A DNA stretch of 64,000 nt from Marinomonas balearica (GTDB lineage Bacteria; Pseudomonadota; Gammaproteobacteria; Pseudomonadales; Marinomonadaceae): NCBI RefSeq assembly GCF_004362145.1, contig NZ_SNXC01000013.1, positions 145,327 to 209,326 on the forward strand, in the 5' to 3' direction. This document shows positions 39,307 to 49,397 of the stretch, one piece after another (the first letter of the stretch is position 1; every line of letters starts with the position of its first letter). The notes beneath the pieces are model-generated. The model saw only the letters and a program-made list of their open reading frames with translations. It was not told where the DNA came from and made no database searches. A program made the position numbers and the translations under genes.

Positions 39307-40515
39307 ATGTCCTTTGCAGACTTAGATTTAGACTTAACCATCGAACATGCCATTTCTGATATGGGATTAACGTCTCCTACACCTATTCAAGTTCAAGCTA
39401 TTCCCGCTGCGTTAGATGCTCAAGACATCCTTGCTAGCGCACCTACTGGGACAGGCAAAACAATCGCATTTGCAGCGCCGATTATCCAACATATCCTAGA
39501 CCGAAACGAAGAATCCACATTGGCACCAAAAGCGCTGGTATTGGCGCCTAGCCGAGAGCTGGCAAGACAAACCTTCCAAGTCTTTGAAAAACTGCTTACT
39601 CATACTCGAATTCAACTGCAACTTATTGTGGGTGGTACTCCGTATGGCAACCAACAAAAGCAGCTTAGCGAACCATGCGACATCTTAGTTGCAACACCGG
39701 GTCGACTCATTGAATTGGATCAAAAAGGCTGGCTAGATCTGTCCGATGTATCGATGTTTATCATTGATGAGGCTGATAAGATGCTTGATATGGGGTTTAT
39801 AGATCCCGTAACAAGCATCGCAAAAGAACTTCCAGAGCACCAAACACTGTTCTTCTCTGCCACCATAGAAGGTGAAAAAATGGGCAGATTTGCGTCTGCT
39901 CTTTTAAAAGAAGATGCTACGCAAATCCAACTTTCTGAATCCGTTCGCAGCGTTCCCGCACAAATTACCCAGCTTGCGCTTCGCGTTGACGACGAACCAC
40001 ACAAAGAAGCTCTCTTAAAACATATCTTAGGAAAAGAAGAAACTAATCAAGTTGCGGTATTTCTTTCCAATAAAGAACACGTCGATCTATGGGTTCAGAA
40101 AATAAGAAAATGGGGGTTCCGCTGCGATGGGCTTCACGGAGACATGAAACAAGGTGATCGAAACGATCATTTGAAACAAATGAAAAAAGGACGACTTCAA
40201 GTTTTAGTGGCGACGGATGTTGCCTCACGAGGACTCGACCTCCCTGAAATAAACACCGTCGTAAACGTCAGGCTACCACGCAAAGCCGACGCGTACGTTC
40301 ACCGAGCAGGTAGAGCGTCCCGAGAAGGTAAGCCAGGAAAGTGCTACTCATTAATCGATATTAATGATCTGCCTATGATGGAAAAAATTCAGCGCTATAT
40401 GCAGGTCGCTGTTAAGTTTACGAAGATCGAAGGGCTTGAACCTAAAATGAAAGTTCGTTCTCCGAGCAGCAAACCAAAGAAAAAGAAATCATCAGGCTCT
40501 AAAGCAAAAAAATAA
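39307..40515 (+). CDS. DEAD-box ATP-dependent RNA helicase (SrmB-like)
   Basis: The 402-residue cytoplasmic helicase shows the Q motif ('SPTPIQVQAIP'), motif I 'APTGTGKT' (45-52), Ia 'PSRELARQ', II 'DEAD' (154-157), III 'SAT' (184-186), V 'VATDVASRGLD' and VI 'YVHRAGRASREG'. The C-terminal tail is short and very basic. The 'SAPTGTGKT' form and 'SATIEGE' resemble SrmB, which acts in 50S ribosome assembly, but RhlE-type roles cannot be excluded. It ends before a very strong bidirectional terminator. Confidence 0.93.
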   Translation: MSFADLDLDLTIEHAISDMGLTSPTPIQVQAIPAALDAQDILASAPTGTGKTIAFAAPIIQHILDRNEESTLAPKALVLAPSRELARQTFQVFEKLLTHTRIQLQLIVGGTPYGNQQKQLSEPCDILVATPGRLIELDQKGWLDLSDVSMFIIDEADKMLDMGFIDPVTSIAKELPEHQTLFFSATIEGEKMGRFASALLKEDATQIQLSESVRSVPAQITQLALRVDDEPHKEALLKHILGKEETNQVAVFLSNKEHVDLWVQKIRKWGFRCDGLHGDMKQGDRNDHLKQMKKGRLQVLVATDVASRGLDLPEINTVVNVRLPRKADAYVHRAGRASREGKPGKCYSLIDINDLPMMEKIQRYMQVAVKFTKIEGLEPKMKVRSPSSKPKKKKSSGSKAKK

Positions 40516-40538
40516 ATAATCCTTAAAAACAATAAATT

Positions 40539-40578
40539 AGACAAAATAAAAGCGCCAATTGGCGCTTTTATTTTGTCT
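40539..40578. terminator. Strong bidirectional terminator
   Basis: An 18-base perfect inverted repeat (40539-40556 and 40561-40578) with loop AATT has a GGCGC core and A/T flanks. It separates the converging helicase and ribA genes and can serve both. Confidence 0.95.
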
Positions 40579-40641
40579 AGCGTAGAGCAACAAGCTCGCT
40601 CACTTCAATATGAAGATATCAAACTCGCCATGCAATGTTGA

Positions 40642-41262
40642 CTATTCGAAGCCGTCGCCGTCTAAATCTAACGTATGACTTTTTCGCTTAGCCTTGGTTT
40701 CGAGATACTGGCGATTGTGCTGATTTACATGCACTTTTGTCGGCAATAGATCGACAACATCAATACCATTATCTTTTAACTGTTGTGCTTTATCGGGGTT
40801 ATTTGTAAGTAACCTCACTTTATTTACGCCAAGAGATTTAAGCATCTCGGCGGCAATACCAAAGTCTCTCCCATCATCTGGCAAATGAAGCATCTCATTC
40901 GCTTCATAAGTATCATAACCCTTGTCTTGAAGTGCGTACGCTTCAAGCTTGGCATACAAACCAATACCCCGCCCTTCTTGCCTAAGATAAAGGATATAAC
41001 CCCCCTCTTCGTTAATTCTGTCGATCGCTTCGTCTAATTGCTCACCACAATCACATCGACCAGAACCAAAAACATCGCCCGTTAGACACTCTGAATGCAG
41101 ACGAACCAGAGGAATATCATTCTTGTTTTCTGAGGTACCGGTAAAACCAATACCAATGTGCTCCTTGCCGGATACGTCGCCTTCAAAAGATATGAACTCC
41201 GCCATAACCTCTCCCGCTCGCATCGGGATGACTACGCGACGCTTGACCGTCAATTGATTCAT
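40642..41262 (-). CDS. ribA: GTP cyclohydrolase II
   Basis: RibA opens the ring of GTP in the first step of riboflavin synthesis. The 206-residue product shows the zinc cysteines in '[18 protein letters not shown]', the catalytic region '[19 protein letters not shown]' and '[12 protein letters not shown]'. It is the monofunctional form without a RibB domain. No FMN riboswitch pattern was seen upstream. Confidence 0.96.
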   Translation of the reverse strand: MNQLTVKRRVVIPMRAGEVMAEFISFEGDVSGKEHIGIGFTGTSENKNDIPLVRLHSECLTGDVFGSGRCDCGEQLDEAIDRINEEGGYILYLRQEGRGIGLYAKLEAYALQDKGYDTYEANEMLHLPDDGRDFGIAAEMLKSLGVNKVRLLTNNPDKAQQLKDNGIDVVDLLPTKVHVNQHNRQYLETKAKRKSHTLDLDGDGFE

Positions 41263-41386
41263 CGTTTACTGCTCTCTAACAAACTTTTTAATGGATGCAT
41301 TATTAGGGCTTTCTTACTTTTTTCAACCAATAATCACGTATTGCATGAACAAATAATAAGAAGAGCACTCTATTCCTTTATTATTA

Positions 41387-41860
41387 CTAGATTAAATGAT
41401 CTAACGGCAAAGACGTTCTATCGACGACCCGTCTTAATAAAAAGCTGGAATGCACGCCTGTAACGCCTTCAATTCGCGTAATTTTACCTAACAAAAATTT
41501 CTGAAATTCATCCATGTCTTCTACAACTACTTCTAATACGTAATCTGCACTTTGACCCGTTACTAGGCAGCAAGATTTCACCTCAGAATACGAATCCACC
41601 AGTCGCTCAAATACTTCGAAGCGGTCTGGCGTATGACGATCCATACTAATTTGAATAAATGCAGTGAGCTTAAGCCCCAGCTTTTTTTCATCCAGCAAAG
41701 TCACACTTTTACGAATGATTCCTGACTCTTCCAGTGATTTAACTCTTCGTAAACAAGGCGACGGAGACAATCCAACTTTGTCAGCCAACTCCTGATTGGT
41801 CAAGCTAGAATCTTGCTGGATTTGGTGCAATATCTGAATATCAATTCTATCTAATTTCAT
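41387..41860 (-). CDS. Lrp/AsnC family transcriptional regulator
   Basis: The 157-residue regulator has the N-terminal helix-turn-helix ('MKLDRIDIQILHQIQQ', 'NQELADKVGLSPSPCLRRVK') and a C-terminal amino-acid-sensing RAM domain. An open frame runs from 42040, but the ATG at 41860 is where the family begins. It is divergent from leuA, so the 184-base gap probably holds its binding site and both promoters. Control of leuA in response to leucine or another amino acid is inference. The fourth Cys-rich 'CCLVTG' step is normal for the family. Confidence 0.92.
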   Translation of the reverse strand: MKLDRIDIQILHQIQQDSSLTNQELADKVGLSPSPCLRRVKSLEESGIIRKSVTLLDEKKLGLKLTAFIQISMDRHTPDRFEVFERLVDSYSEVKSCCLVTGQSADYVLEVVVEDMDEFQKFLLGKITRIEGVTGVHSSFLLRRVVDRTSLPLDHLI

Positions 41861-42006
41861 ATTAAAAACAAATAATAGCCAACTTAAGGCAAAACATAGC
41901 AATAAAATGCCAAAAATACGAATATTTTTTAAAATTTCGCAATCATATACCATAAAAGTTGGGTTACTATATATTTGCTGAAACAAGCAACCAAATTTGA
42001 TTACAC

Positions 42007-42023
42007 CTTGGGCTACCCCCAAG
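42007..42023 (+). promoter_or_regulatory. Small hairpin in the leuA leader
   Basis: CTTGGG and CCCAAG (42007-42012, 42018-42023) pair around a five-base loop about 21 bases before the leuA start. No T run follows and no leucine-rich leader peptide was found, so attenuation is not supported. Confidence 0.3.
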
Positions 42024-42044
42024 AAACATGACAAGGACAATACA

Positions 42045-43718
42045 ATGACGTCTTTTGACCATACTAAATACCGCCCTTTTCAACCAGTAGCGATTTCAGA
42101 TCGCACCTGGCCTGATCAAGAAATCACGCAAGCACCAAAGTGGTGTAGTGTGGACCTTCGTGATGGCAACCAAGCTCTGGTTGAGCCAATGACAGTAGAA
42201 CAAAAGAAACAATTTTTTGCCCTTCTTGTTGATGTAGGCTTTAAAGAAATTGAAGTTGGCTTCCCTGCTGCATCGCAATTGGATTTCGATTTCGTACGCT
42301 GGTTGATTGAAGAAAACCAAGTGCCAGATGACGTCTCTATCCAAGTACTAACCCAAGCTCGTCCAGAACTTATTGAGCGTACATACGAATCTTTAAAGGG
42401 CGCAAAAAAGGCCGTTGTCCACGTTTACAACTCCACATCTAAAACGCAGCGTGAACAAGTATTCCGTCTTGATAAAGATGGCATCAAAAACATCGCGGTA
42501 AACGGTGCAAAGTGTGTATTAGAGCACGCCAAGAAAAACCCAGAAACAGAATGGGTCTTCCAGTATTCACCTGAAAGTTTTACAGGTACAGAGACAGATT
42601 ATGCTGTCGAGGTATGCAATGCGGTCATTGACGTATGGCAACCTACCCCAGAACACAAGTGCATTATTAACTTACCAGCCACTGTGGAAGTTACAACACC
42701 AAACCGTTTTGCAGACCAAATTGAGTACTTTTGCAGAAACGTTATTAAACGTGACTCCATCGAGGTAAGCCTTCACACTCATAATGATAGAGGTTGTGGT
42801 GTTGCAGCGGCCGAGCTAGGAATAATGGCAGGAGCAGACCGAATCGAAGGCACACTTTTAGGTAACGGCGAACGTACAGGGAATATGGATGTTGTGACCA
42901 TGGCTATGAACATGTACAGCCAAGGTGTTGATCCAAAGTTAGCGCTAGGCGACATGGATCGCATCGTTAGTGTCGTACAAGCCTGTACTCAATTGCCGGT
43001 ACACCCTCGCCACCCTTATGCTGGTGAACTTGTTTTCACCGCGTTTTCTGGGTCACACCAAGATGCCATCAAAAAATGCTTGGCATTCCAGAAAGAAGAC
43101 CAACCTTGGGATGTTGCCTACCTTCCGATTGACCCTACCGACGTTGGCCGTTCGTATCAGGAAGTTATCCGCGTAAACAGCCAATCTGGAAAAGGCGGTA
43201 TGGCTTATACGTTAGAACAAGAATACGGTTTGGCACTACCTCGCTGGTTGCAGGTAGAATTCAGCCCAATTGTACAAAAATTTGCCGAAGAAGACGGCGG
43301 CGTTATTGATGCCGAAGCAATGAAAAATTTGTTTGAGTCCAACTTCTTAACCGGTAAGTCTCCGTACGCATTGGGACGCTACGAATTAAGTAAAGCGGAA
43401 AACGACACTGTCCATGCTGAACTTTTGTCAAACAACGAAACGATTCAGGTAAGTGGCCAAGGCAATGGCGCATTATCTGCGTTTGGCGAGGCTTTAGGGA
43501 AATACTTCAATTTGAAAATTGATATTGTTCAATACCAAGAACACGCCCTAACTGTCGGCAGTGACGCTCAAGCAATCGCATATGTTCAAACAAATATCGA
43601 TGGAGAGCGCTTCAATGGAGCTGCAATAGACAGCGACATTGTTTCAGCCTCTATTCAAGCTTTGCTAGCAACACTAAACCAAAAAGTGATTGCTGCAGAA
43701 CAGGCAAACGTAGCATAA
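42045..43718 (+). CDS. leuA: 2-isopropylmalate synthase (type 2, long form)
   Basis: LeuA condenses acetyl-CoA with 2-ketoisovalerate, the first step of leucine synthesis. The 557-residue product is the long form found in pseudomonads and actinobacteria. The catalytic TIM barrel shows 'VDLRDGNQALVEPM', 'EVSLHTHNDRGCG' with metal-binding His residues and 'GNGERTGNMD'; the last 130 residues form the regulatory domain for leucine feedback. AAGGA stands before the ATG at 42045. A tandem hairpin terminator follows. Confidence 0.96.
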   Translation: MTSFDHTKYRPFQPVAISDRTWPDQEITQAPKWCSVDLRDGNQALVEPMTVEQKKQFFALLVDVGFKEIEVGFPAASQLDFDFVRWLIEENQVPDDVSIQVLTQARPELIERTYESLKGAKKAVVHVYNSTSKTQREQVFRLDKDGIKNIAVNGAKCVLEHAKKNPETEWVFQYSPESFTGTETDYAVEVCNAVIDVWQPTPEHKCIINLPATVEVTTPNRFADQIEYFCRNVIKRDSIEVSLHTHNDRGCGVAAAELGIMAGADRIEGTLLGNGERTGNMDVVTMAMNMYSQGVDPKLALGDMDRIVSVVQACTQLPVHPRHPYAGELVFTAFSGSHQDAIKKCLAFQKEDQPWDVAYLPIDPTDVGRSYQEVIRVNSQSGKGGMAYTLEQEYGLALPRWLQVEFSPIVQKFAEEDGGVIDAEAMKNLFESNFLTGKSPYALGRYELSKAENDTVHAELLSNNETIQVSGQGNGALSAFGEALGKYFNLKIDIVQYQEHALTVGSDAQAIAYVQTNIDGERFNGAAIDSDIVSASIQALLATLNQKVIAAEQANVA

Positions 43719-43735
43719 CTACCTAGCCAGACTTT

Positions 43736-43792
43736 GAGAGGCGGCATAACTGCCTCTCTTTATAGCCGAGCACCACCCCGCTCGGCTTTTTT
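43736..43792 (+). terminator. leuA terminator, two tandem hairpins
   Basis: A seven-base hairpin (43736-43742 with 43752-43758) is followed by an eight-base GC-rich one (43764-43771 with 43780-43787) and a T run. The second is a standard terminator. Confidence 0.9.
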
Positions 43793-43834
43793 CGTTTTAG
43801 TCACCTTAATTTAACTAACAGGTTGGAAAGGCAG

Positions 43835-44749
43835 CTAACCATGCACGATTCGATCACGCCCTCCTTGCTTAGCTTGATAAAGCAAGTCATCCGCCGCTTT
43901 CATTAATTCGTGCTTGGTAACATAACGGTCATCCAATGAAACAAGCCCTGCACTGAATGTGATATTGAATTGATCACCGTTATACGACAGAGGCTGATTT
44001 GATAAAACCATTCTGTATCTTTCACACGCCTGTACCGCTTGCTCTAATGTAGTTGACGGCAAACATATCGCGAACTCTTCACCACCGATACGCGCTAAAA
44101 TATCACCTTTTCTCGCACCACCCTGTAAACGAGACGCTACACTACTCAAGACTAAGTCTCCAGCATCATGCCCATAAGAATCGTTCACACGTTTAAAATG
44201 ATCGATGTCTAAAATGGCAATACTCAAAGGAATTCCATAATGTTTCGCTTTTTCTATCTGCTCGTCTAAGGCGCTCTCAAAACAGCGACGGTTGGCTAAT
44301 CCTGTAAGAAAATCCGTTGTCGCAAGCGCTTCAAGTCGTTTATTTGCCCTCAAAAGTTCAGCTCTCATCTCAGAGATTCTCGCCATAGCAAGCACTTTTG
44401 CGGCAAGAACCTTCGGTTTTACGGGTTTACTCAGGTAATCATCCGCCCCCGCCAATATACCTGACTCAATATCCTCATCTACTGTTGAGCCACTCAAGAA
44501 GATAATAGGGATCCAGGACAGATCGGAAGTCGCTTGGAATTCACGAATGTGTTTCACCGCATCAACACCGGACATATTTGGCATATTCAGATCTAGGATG
44601 ATCAAATCAATGTCTTGATGATTTTCTTCATACGCCTGTATCATCTTTGAGCCGTCATCCGCTTCAATCACCGAATGATTCATCTTTTCCAAATACAGTT
44701 TTAGAATAAGCCTATCTGTTAGGGTGTCCTCAGCAATCAACACTTTCAT
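43835..44749 (-). CDS. Response regulator diguanylate cyclase (REC-GGDEF)
   Basis: The 304-residue cytoplasmic protein has a receiver domain (1-125) with the phosphoacceptor D53 in 'ILDLNMPNMSG' and a GGDEF domain (about 140-304) whose active site reads 'GGEEF' (222-226). 'RKGD' (213-216), five residues before it, is the inhibitory I-site, so it should make c-di-GMP and be product-inhibited. Its start overlaps the stop of the hybrid kinase gene by four bases (ATGA), which makes it the likely output of that kinase. Confidence 0.94.
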   Translation of the reverse strand: MKVLIAEDTLTDRLILKLYLEKMNHSVIEADDGSKMIQAYEENHQDIDLIILDLNMPNMSGVDAVKHIREFQATSDLSWIPIIFLSGSTVDEDIESGILAGADDYLSKPVKPKVLAAKVLAMARISEMRAELLRANKRLEALATTDFLTGLANRRCFESALDEQIEKAKHYGIPLSIAILDIDHFKRVNDSYGHDAGDLVLSSVASRLQGGARKGDILARIGGEEFAICLPSTTLEQAVQACERYRMVLSNQPLSYNGDQFNITFSAGLVSLDDRYVTKHELMKAADDLLYQAKQGGRDRIVHG

Positions 44750-47700
44750 TCAATCACTCCTTTTGCTTTGAAAGCCGTAATAGCCGCTTCGTACTCCCTT
44801 TTCAAATCAGATACAACAGGTTGAATATTTTCTATCGATCCGTCTCGCGATAACGCTTCATATTCTTTAGACTTTGCCTCTAAGTTTTTCGCTCCAACAT
44901 TCGCACTAATCGATTTAAAACTATGGGCCGCTTTATAGAGGACATCGTTATCGTTACTGTGAATGACAGCCTCTGAGTCTAGCCCCTGAAAAATATTCTC
45001 TGCATCTGCTATAAATGCATCAATGAGAATACTCACATCACCACCTAATGCCTCTTTTAGCCCTTCTATTACCGTAAGATCAATCACTTCGTTGAGATCG
45101 CTTTCTCCATCACTACCAACTTTACTTTCAGATTGGGGAGATTCAACGCGCTCGATGAAACGTTCGTTTAATCCAAGCGATTGATCAATCACAACGACAA
45201 GATCTTTACGCTGAAATGGTTTAGATATTAAACCATTACCACCGGCTCTTTTGACATCCAATAGTCGCTTCGATTGCGCATCCGCAGTGAGTGCATAAAT
45301 TGGAACACATTCGTTCGTTTGCAGCTCTTCATATCGAATCCTGCGCATCGCCTCAAAGCCATCCAATACTGGCATATGAAGATCCATTAAAATCAAACTT
45401 GGCTTATGCTCTTTCCATTGTTCTATTGCTTCTTGCCCATTCGAGGCCTCGATAACCTCGACCCCAAATGTCAATAACATGCCTCTTACAACGGCCATAT
45501 TTGCAAGCATATCTTCCGCTACGAGCACTTTACCGGAATATTTCCTGCCTGTTTTATGGTCATTCTTTAACACTTGAGCTTTAATATCGTGATCTGTTAT
45601 GAGCACTTGCTCATTTTCATAGGCTTTATTTAACCCTGCGATTAGATCAAATCCGCTCATGGGTTTAGAAATACATGCATTTACATTCGCATTGAGCAGC
45701 GCGTCTCTAGATATCTGACCAGCAGATGAAGCAATCAATATTATAGGCTGCTTATCCGCTGGTAATGTTGAACGGATGGCATTAGCCAACATTATTCCGT
45801 CGATAGAGGGCATAAGGTAATCAAGTACCAATATTTCGAAAGGTTGGGTAGATGCACTATCAATCACTCGGGTTAACGCGACGGAAGAGCTGGACTCCGT
45901 ACAGACATCCAAATGGTTAAACAAAAGCTGCTTTTCCATTATTTTAAGATTGGTTTCGTTGTCATCGACCACCAGCACCTTTTTACCCTTCAAGGATTGA
46001 GTTGCGGTTTCTTTTTCCACGCTTTCAACCAATAGAGACTTTGGCAGCGCCATTGAAACTGAAAAGCGAGATCCTTTCCCCACCTCTGAATCTACTGAAA
46101 TTTCTCCGTCCATAAGGTTGGTTAATTGTAGAGTGATGGCGAGGCCCAACCCTGTTCCACCATACTGACGCGTGGTTGAACTGTCTGCTTGCGTGAACGC
46201 TCGAAATAAACTTTCTTGACGCTTCTTTTCTATACCTATTCCGGTATCTTTCACACACAATGTAAGATCAACATCACCAGATGGCAGAGGTGTGCCTGAG
46301 ACTTGTATAACGACCTCCCCTTGATGCGTAAATTTAATCGCATTACTTACCAAGTTAGTCACTATTTGCTTAATCCGGTGAACATCACCAATAAGCATTC
46401 GAGGGCAGCTTTGCTCAAACTCGACTAATAGTTCGATCCCTTTATCTTCTGCTTTTACGATAAGCAGGTGCGCAATATCAAAAATGGCTTTTTCTAAGTT
46501 GAAGTCGATGCTCTCTAACATCAAGTGCCCAGCCTCAATTTTAGAAAAATCTAGGATTTCATCTATCAGCTCCAGCAACCCTTCGCCAGAATCTCGAATC
46601 ACATCCAGCTGAGTCTGTTGTTCCGGAGACAATTTAGAATGAGACATTAGTTCTGCCATACCCAACACACCATTCAACGGCGTACGTATCTCGTGACTCA
46701 TAGTCGCAAGGAAATCACTTTTTGCATTGCTGGTAAGCTCTGCTTGTTCTTTGGCTTTTTGCAATACAAGCTCAGTTTCTTTTCGAGTTGTAATATCAAG
46801 ATTAGCGCCAATAAGCTGAGAGAGTCTCCCTTGATCGTTATAAATCATTTTGGCATTAACTTTTATATAACGAACCTGACCATCAGGCCGGACTATGCGA
46901 TAATCGCTGTCTAAAAGCTCACTTTGAGCCGCTGCCAACGTCTCTATTTCGCTAAGCAGATTTTCATAGTCTTCAGGAAATACAAAAGATTTCCATTTAT
47001 CGAATGTTTCATCTACGTCTTTTTCTTCGAAGCCAAATATACGATACATCCAATCGTCTATTTCCAGTTGGTTTGTCGTTACATCCCAACTCCACGTGCC
47101 AATTCCAGCAGAATCTGCCGCCATACTTAGCCGTGATTGGCCTTTGAATATTTCTGCTTCTGCTCTTAACTTTTCTGTAACATCGCGCAAATGAAGAATA
47201 AAACCTACCGCATCCCCCTCTTTGTCTCGCAATATTGATCCCATACTGTCTAGCACAAGTTCCGAGCCATCAAACATTTGATACGTCGCTTGGCTCGACT
47301 GTAAAAGTGGCATGTCATCACTTAATTCGTCGGGGATTTCAAATAGCATGTTATCTGAATCTGCATACAGAGCCTGTAATGGCGTACCAATGAGATACTC
47401 TTCCGTTGCTCCGTACAGTTGGCAAAACGCGGGATTAACCATTTGTATAAGACAACGATTATCAGCGACCACTACGGCCTCAGGCGCGTCAACAAAAAGC
47501 GATTTAAAAAGTTGAATTTGGTCAAACAATTGTCGTTCAAATTGCACCTGATCAGAGCAGTCCTGAAAAGAAAACACCGCTCCCAAATAAGTGCCTAATT
47601 CATCTTTCATAACCGCCAAACTGAAACTGATCGCGATCGGTTTATCGTTTTTGGTTTTCAAATACACTCGACGATCTGATGTATTTCTCCGTTCCATTAA

Positions 47701-49146
47701 GGTCGTTGAAATAACACACGGATCAAACTCATTTCCTCTTTTATCGACTGAATAAAAATAACGCATGAACGGTTGACCCGTTAATTCATCCTGTGAGTAT
47801 GAAACAAGCTTTTGTGCCGCATGATTCACAAAGGATATCTTTCCGTTCGTATCGATTCCTATAATCCCATCGTGAGCGGACTCAAAAATCGATCTTTGTT
47901 TCGCTTCAACTTCGCGCAACGTCTGGTGACTAAGCTCTCTTGTAATTTCATTGCCAACCCAAGTTCCGAAAAGCTGAATCAGTTCATACTCATCTTCTTG
48001 AAACGGTGTTGAACGTCTTTCAGGACCACTGAAATTAATCGTCCCCCATGACTGCCCGTTGACCACAACCTGAACACCTATATAGGACTCAAGCTGAAAT
48101 GTTAAATAGCAAGGGTGTTCCTTTATCTCGCTCTCACCCACGTTATGGAAGGCAGTTGGACAACTGTTTTCTAAAGTGTGAATACAATACGAATCACCTA
48201 ATGGGAATACGCTATCGTCCTCTAACTCACCATCTGGTGAGTAACAATGGCGAACAATATAATCTTGATCTTCTATTTGACTGATGATCCCGTAGGGTAA
48301 GCTGTATTGATCACACCCTAATTGAAGTATTTTTTGAAGCTTCTCTTTCAAAGATAAGCTGTAGTCAGATGTGATAAGGTGCAATTCTTTTAGTGAGTCC
48401 AACATTCGTCGTAACGATGTTTGGTCCTGCAAGCTAACAAAGTAACCCGTTAATTCACCTTGCTCTAACCGAGAGGCGTAATAGGCATGCACGAATTTTA
48501 TCGAATCATCGGAAATGGGTTTTATTTTGAGCAACTCATCGACTGAACCTTCATGCTTTACTCTTTCCAATAGGGGCTGGACAGCATCAAAGTTGTGAGT
48601 AACAACATCTGGAACTCTTAAGCCCTCCCATTCATTCTTATTTAGCCCCATGGCCTTCTGATATGAATGGTTCATAAATTCATACTGTAGATTGGTATCG
48701 TAATACGCAACAGATAACGGGAGGCTATTCATCATCTGCGTCATATTATTTAATTTTTTTCTGTGTAACTTCGCTTCGTTCAACGCATGGTGATCTTCTA
48801 GAATTTTTGTACAAATAAGACAAACAGACTTCAGTTGATCAAGCCCCCCTTCTTCCCAGAACAAGGCGCCATATACAGTGGTATCTCGCTCTAATAGAAT
48901 GGCATTATCGAGTTCTCGAAAAGATTCCATATGAACAGTATTAGCGTTTAGTCCGAACTTAATTTCGAATTCAGAAATCGTTTTTGCGCTGAAATACGCA
49001 CCGTCATAACAAATCACGTGTAATTCTTGTGAACCAGATACGTCACAAGGCGGAACTAGGAGCGCTTGAAAGACCTCAAACCTTGGATCCGAATCATCCA
49101 TTTCGAATAAAGTCACGCCTTTAAGGTTATTATTCTTAGAATCCAA
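44746..49146 (-). CDS. Hybrid sensor histidine kinase, PAS-GAF-PAS3-HK-REC2-HPt
   Basis: The 1466-residue kinase has no obvious membrane helix and is probably cytoplasmic. Order: N-terminal region, PAS (about 130-250), GAF (about 265-410), three PAS domains (about 420-535, 545-665, 680-800; the last with a PAC motif), HisKA with H818 in 'MSHEIRTPLNG', HATPase ('NLVSNAIKF', 'DTGIGI', 'GGTGLGLAI'), REC1 with D1109, REC2 with D1255 and an HPt domain with H1408 in 'AAHSFKSISA'. It therefore holds a full phosphorelay, able to pass phosphate to the REC-GGDEF protein encoded by the overlapping gene. The signals sensed are unknown. Confidence 0.93.
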   Translation of the reverse strand: MDSKNNNLKGVTLFEMDDSDPRFEVFQALLVPPCDVSGSQELHVICYDGAYFSAKTISEFEIKFGLNANTVHMESFRELDNAILLERDTTVYGALFWEEGGLDQLKSVCLICTKILEDHHALNEAKLHRKKLNNMTQMMNSLPLSVAYYDTNLQYEFMNHSYQKAMGLNKNEWEGLRVPDVVTHNFDAVQPLLERVKHEGSVDELLKIKPISDDSIKFVHAYYASRLEQGELTGYFVSLQDQTSLRRMLDSLKELHLITSDYSLSLKEKLQKILQLGCDQYSLPYGIISQIEDQDYIVRHCYSPDGELEDDSVFPLGDSYCIHTLENSCPTAFHNVGESEIKEHPCYLTFQLESYIGVQVVVNGQSWGTINFSGPERRSTPFQEDEYELIQLFGTWVGNEITRELSHQTLREVEAKQRSIFESAHDGIIGIDTNGKISFVNHAAQKLVSYSQDELTGQPFMRYFYSVDKRGNEFDPCVISTTLMERRNTSDRRVYLKTKNDKPIAISFSLAVMKDELGTYLGAVFSFQDCSDQVQFERQLFDQIQLFKSLFVDAPEAVVVADNRCLIQMVNPAFCQLYGATEEYLIGTPLQALYADSDNMLFEIPDELSDDMPLLQSSQATYQMFDGSELVLDSMGSILRDKEGDAVGFILHLRDVTEKLRAEAEIFKGQSRLSMAADSAGIGTWSWDVTTNQLEIDDWMYRIFGFEEKDVDETFDKWKSFVFPEDYENLLSEIETLAAAQSELLDSDYRIVRPDGQVRYIKVNAKMIYNDQGRLSQLIGANLDITTRKETELVLQKAKEQAELTSNAKSDFLATMSHEIRTPLNGVLGMAELMSHSKLSPEQQTQLDVIRDSGEGLLELIDEILDFSKIEAGHLMLESIDFNLEKAIFDIAHLLIVKAEDKGIELLVEFEQSCPRMLIGDVHRIKQIVTNLVSNAIKFTHQGEVVIQVSGTPLPSGDVDLTLCVKDTGIGIEKKRQESLFRAFTQADSSTTRQYGGTGLGLAITLQLTNLMDGEISVDSEVGKGSRFSVSMALPKSLLVESVEKETATQSLKGKKVLVVDDNETNLKIMEKQLLFNHLDVCTESSSSVALTRVIDSASTQPFEILVLDYLMPSIDGIMLANAIRSTLPADKQPIILIASSAGQISRDALLNANVNACISKPMSGFDLIAGLNKAYENEQVLITDHDIKAQVLKNDHKTGRKYSGKVLVAEDMLANMAVVRGMLLTFGVEVIEASNGQEAIEQWKEHKPSLILMDLHMPVLDGFEAMRRIRYEELQTNECVPIYALTADAQSKRLLDVKRAGGNGLISKPFQRKDLVVVIDQSLGLNERFIERVESPQSESKVGSDGESDLNEVIDLTVIEGLKEALGGDVSILIDAFIADAENIFQGLDSEAVIHSNDNDVLYKAAHSFKSISANVGAKNLEAKSKEYEALSRDGSIENIQPVVSDLKREYEAAITAFKAKGVIE

Positions 49147-49243
49147 TGTAACTCCTTAGCACTAACAGACAAAAACACCACATATAAATCTAAGACTAAT
49201 TGCTAATAACCCGTTGCTCAAATTTAATTTTCAGAACACATAC

Positions 49244-49279
49244 AAAAAACCGCTGATCCACCGAAAGTGGCCAGCGGTT
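49244..49279 (-). terminator. Terminator after the coiled-coil lipoprotein gene
   Basis: A two-part hairpin, an outer eight-base stem (49248-49255 with 49272-49279) and an inner CCAC/GTGG stem, is followed on the minus strand by six T residues. It lies about 120 bases past the stop at 49398. Confidence 0.75.
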
Positions 49280-49397
49280 AACAGAATTAAAGCCTTTAAG
49301 TTCAAAAAATGCGCTCAATAGGAGTATATTTGCGCTGTCGCTTAGTCATTTTCTGAAATTAGAGCTCTAGAATGACAAGCGTATACACAAAACTTAA

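Noticed and set aside
41263..41386. Possible FMN riboswitch upstream of ribA
   Set aside because: The gap is only 124 bases and lacks the conserved RFN-element segments.
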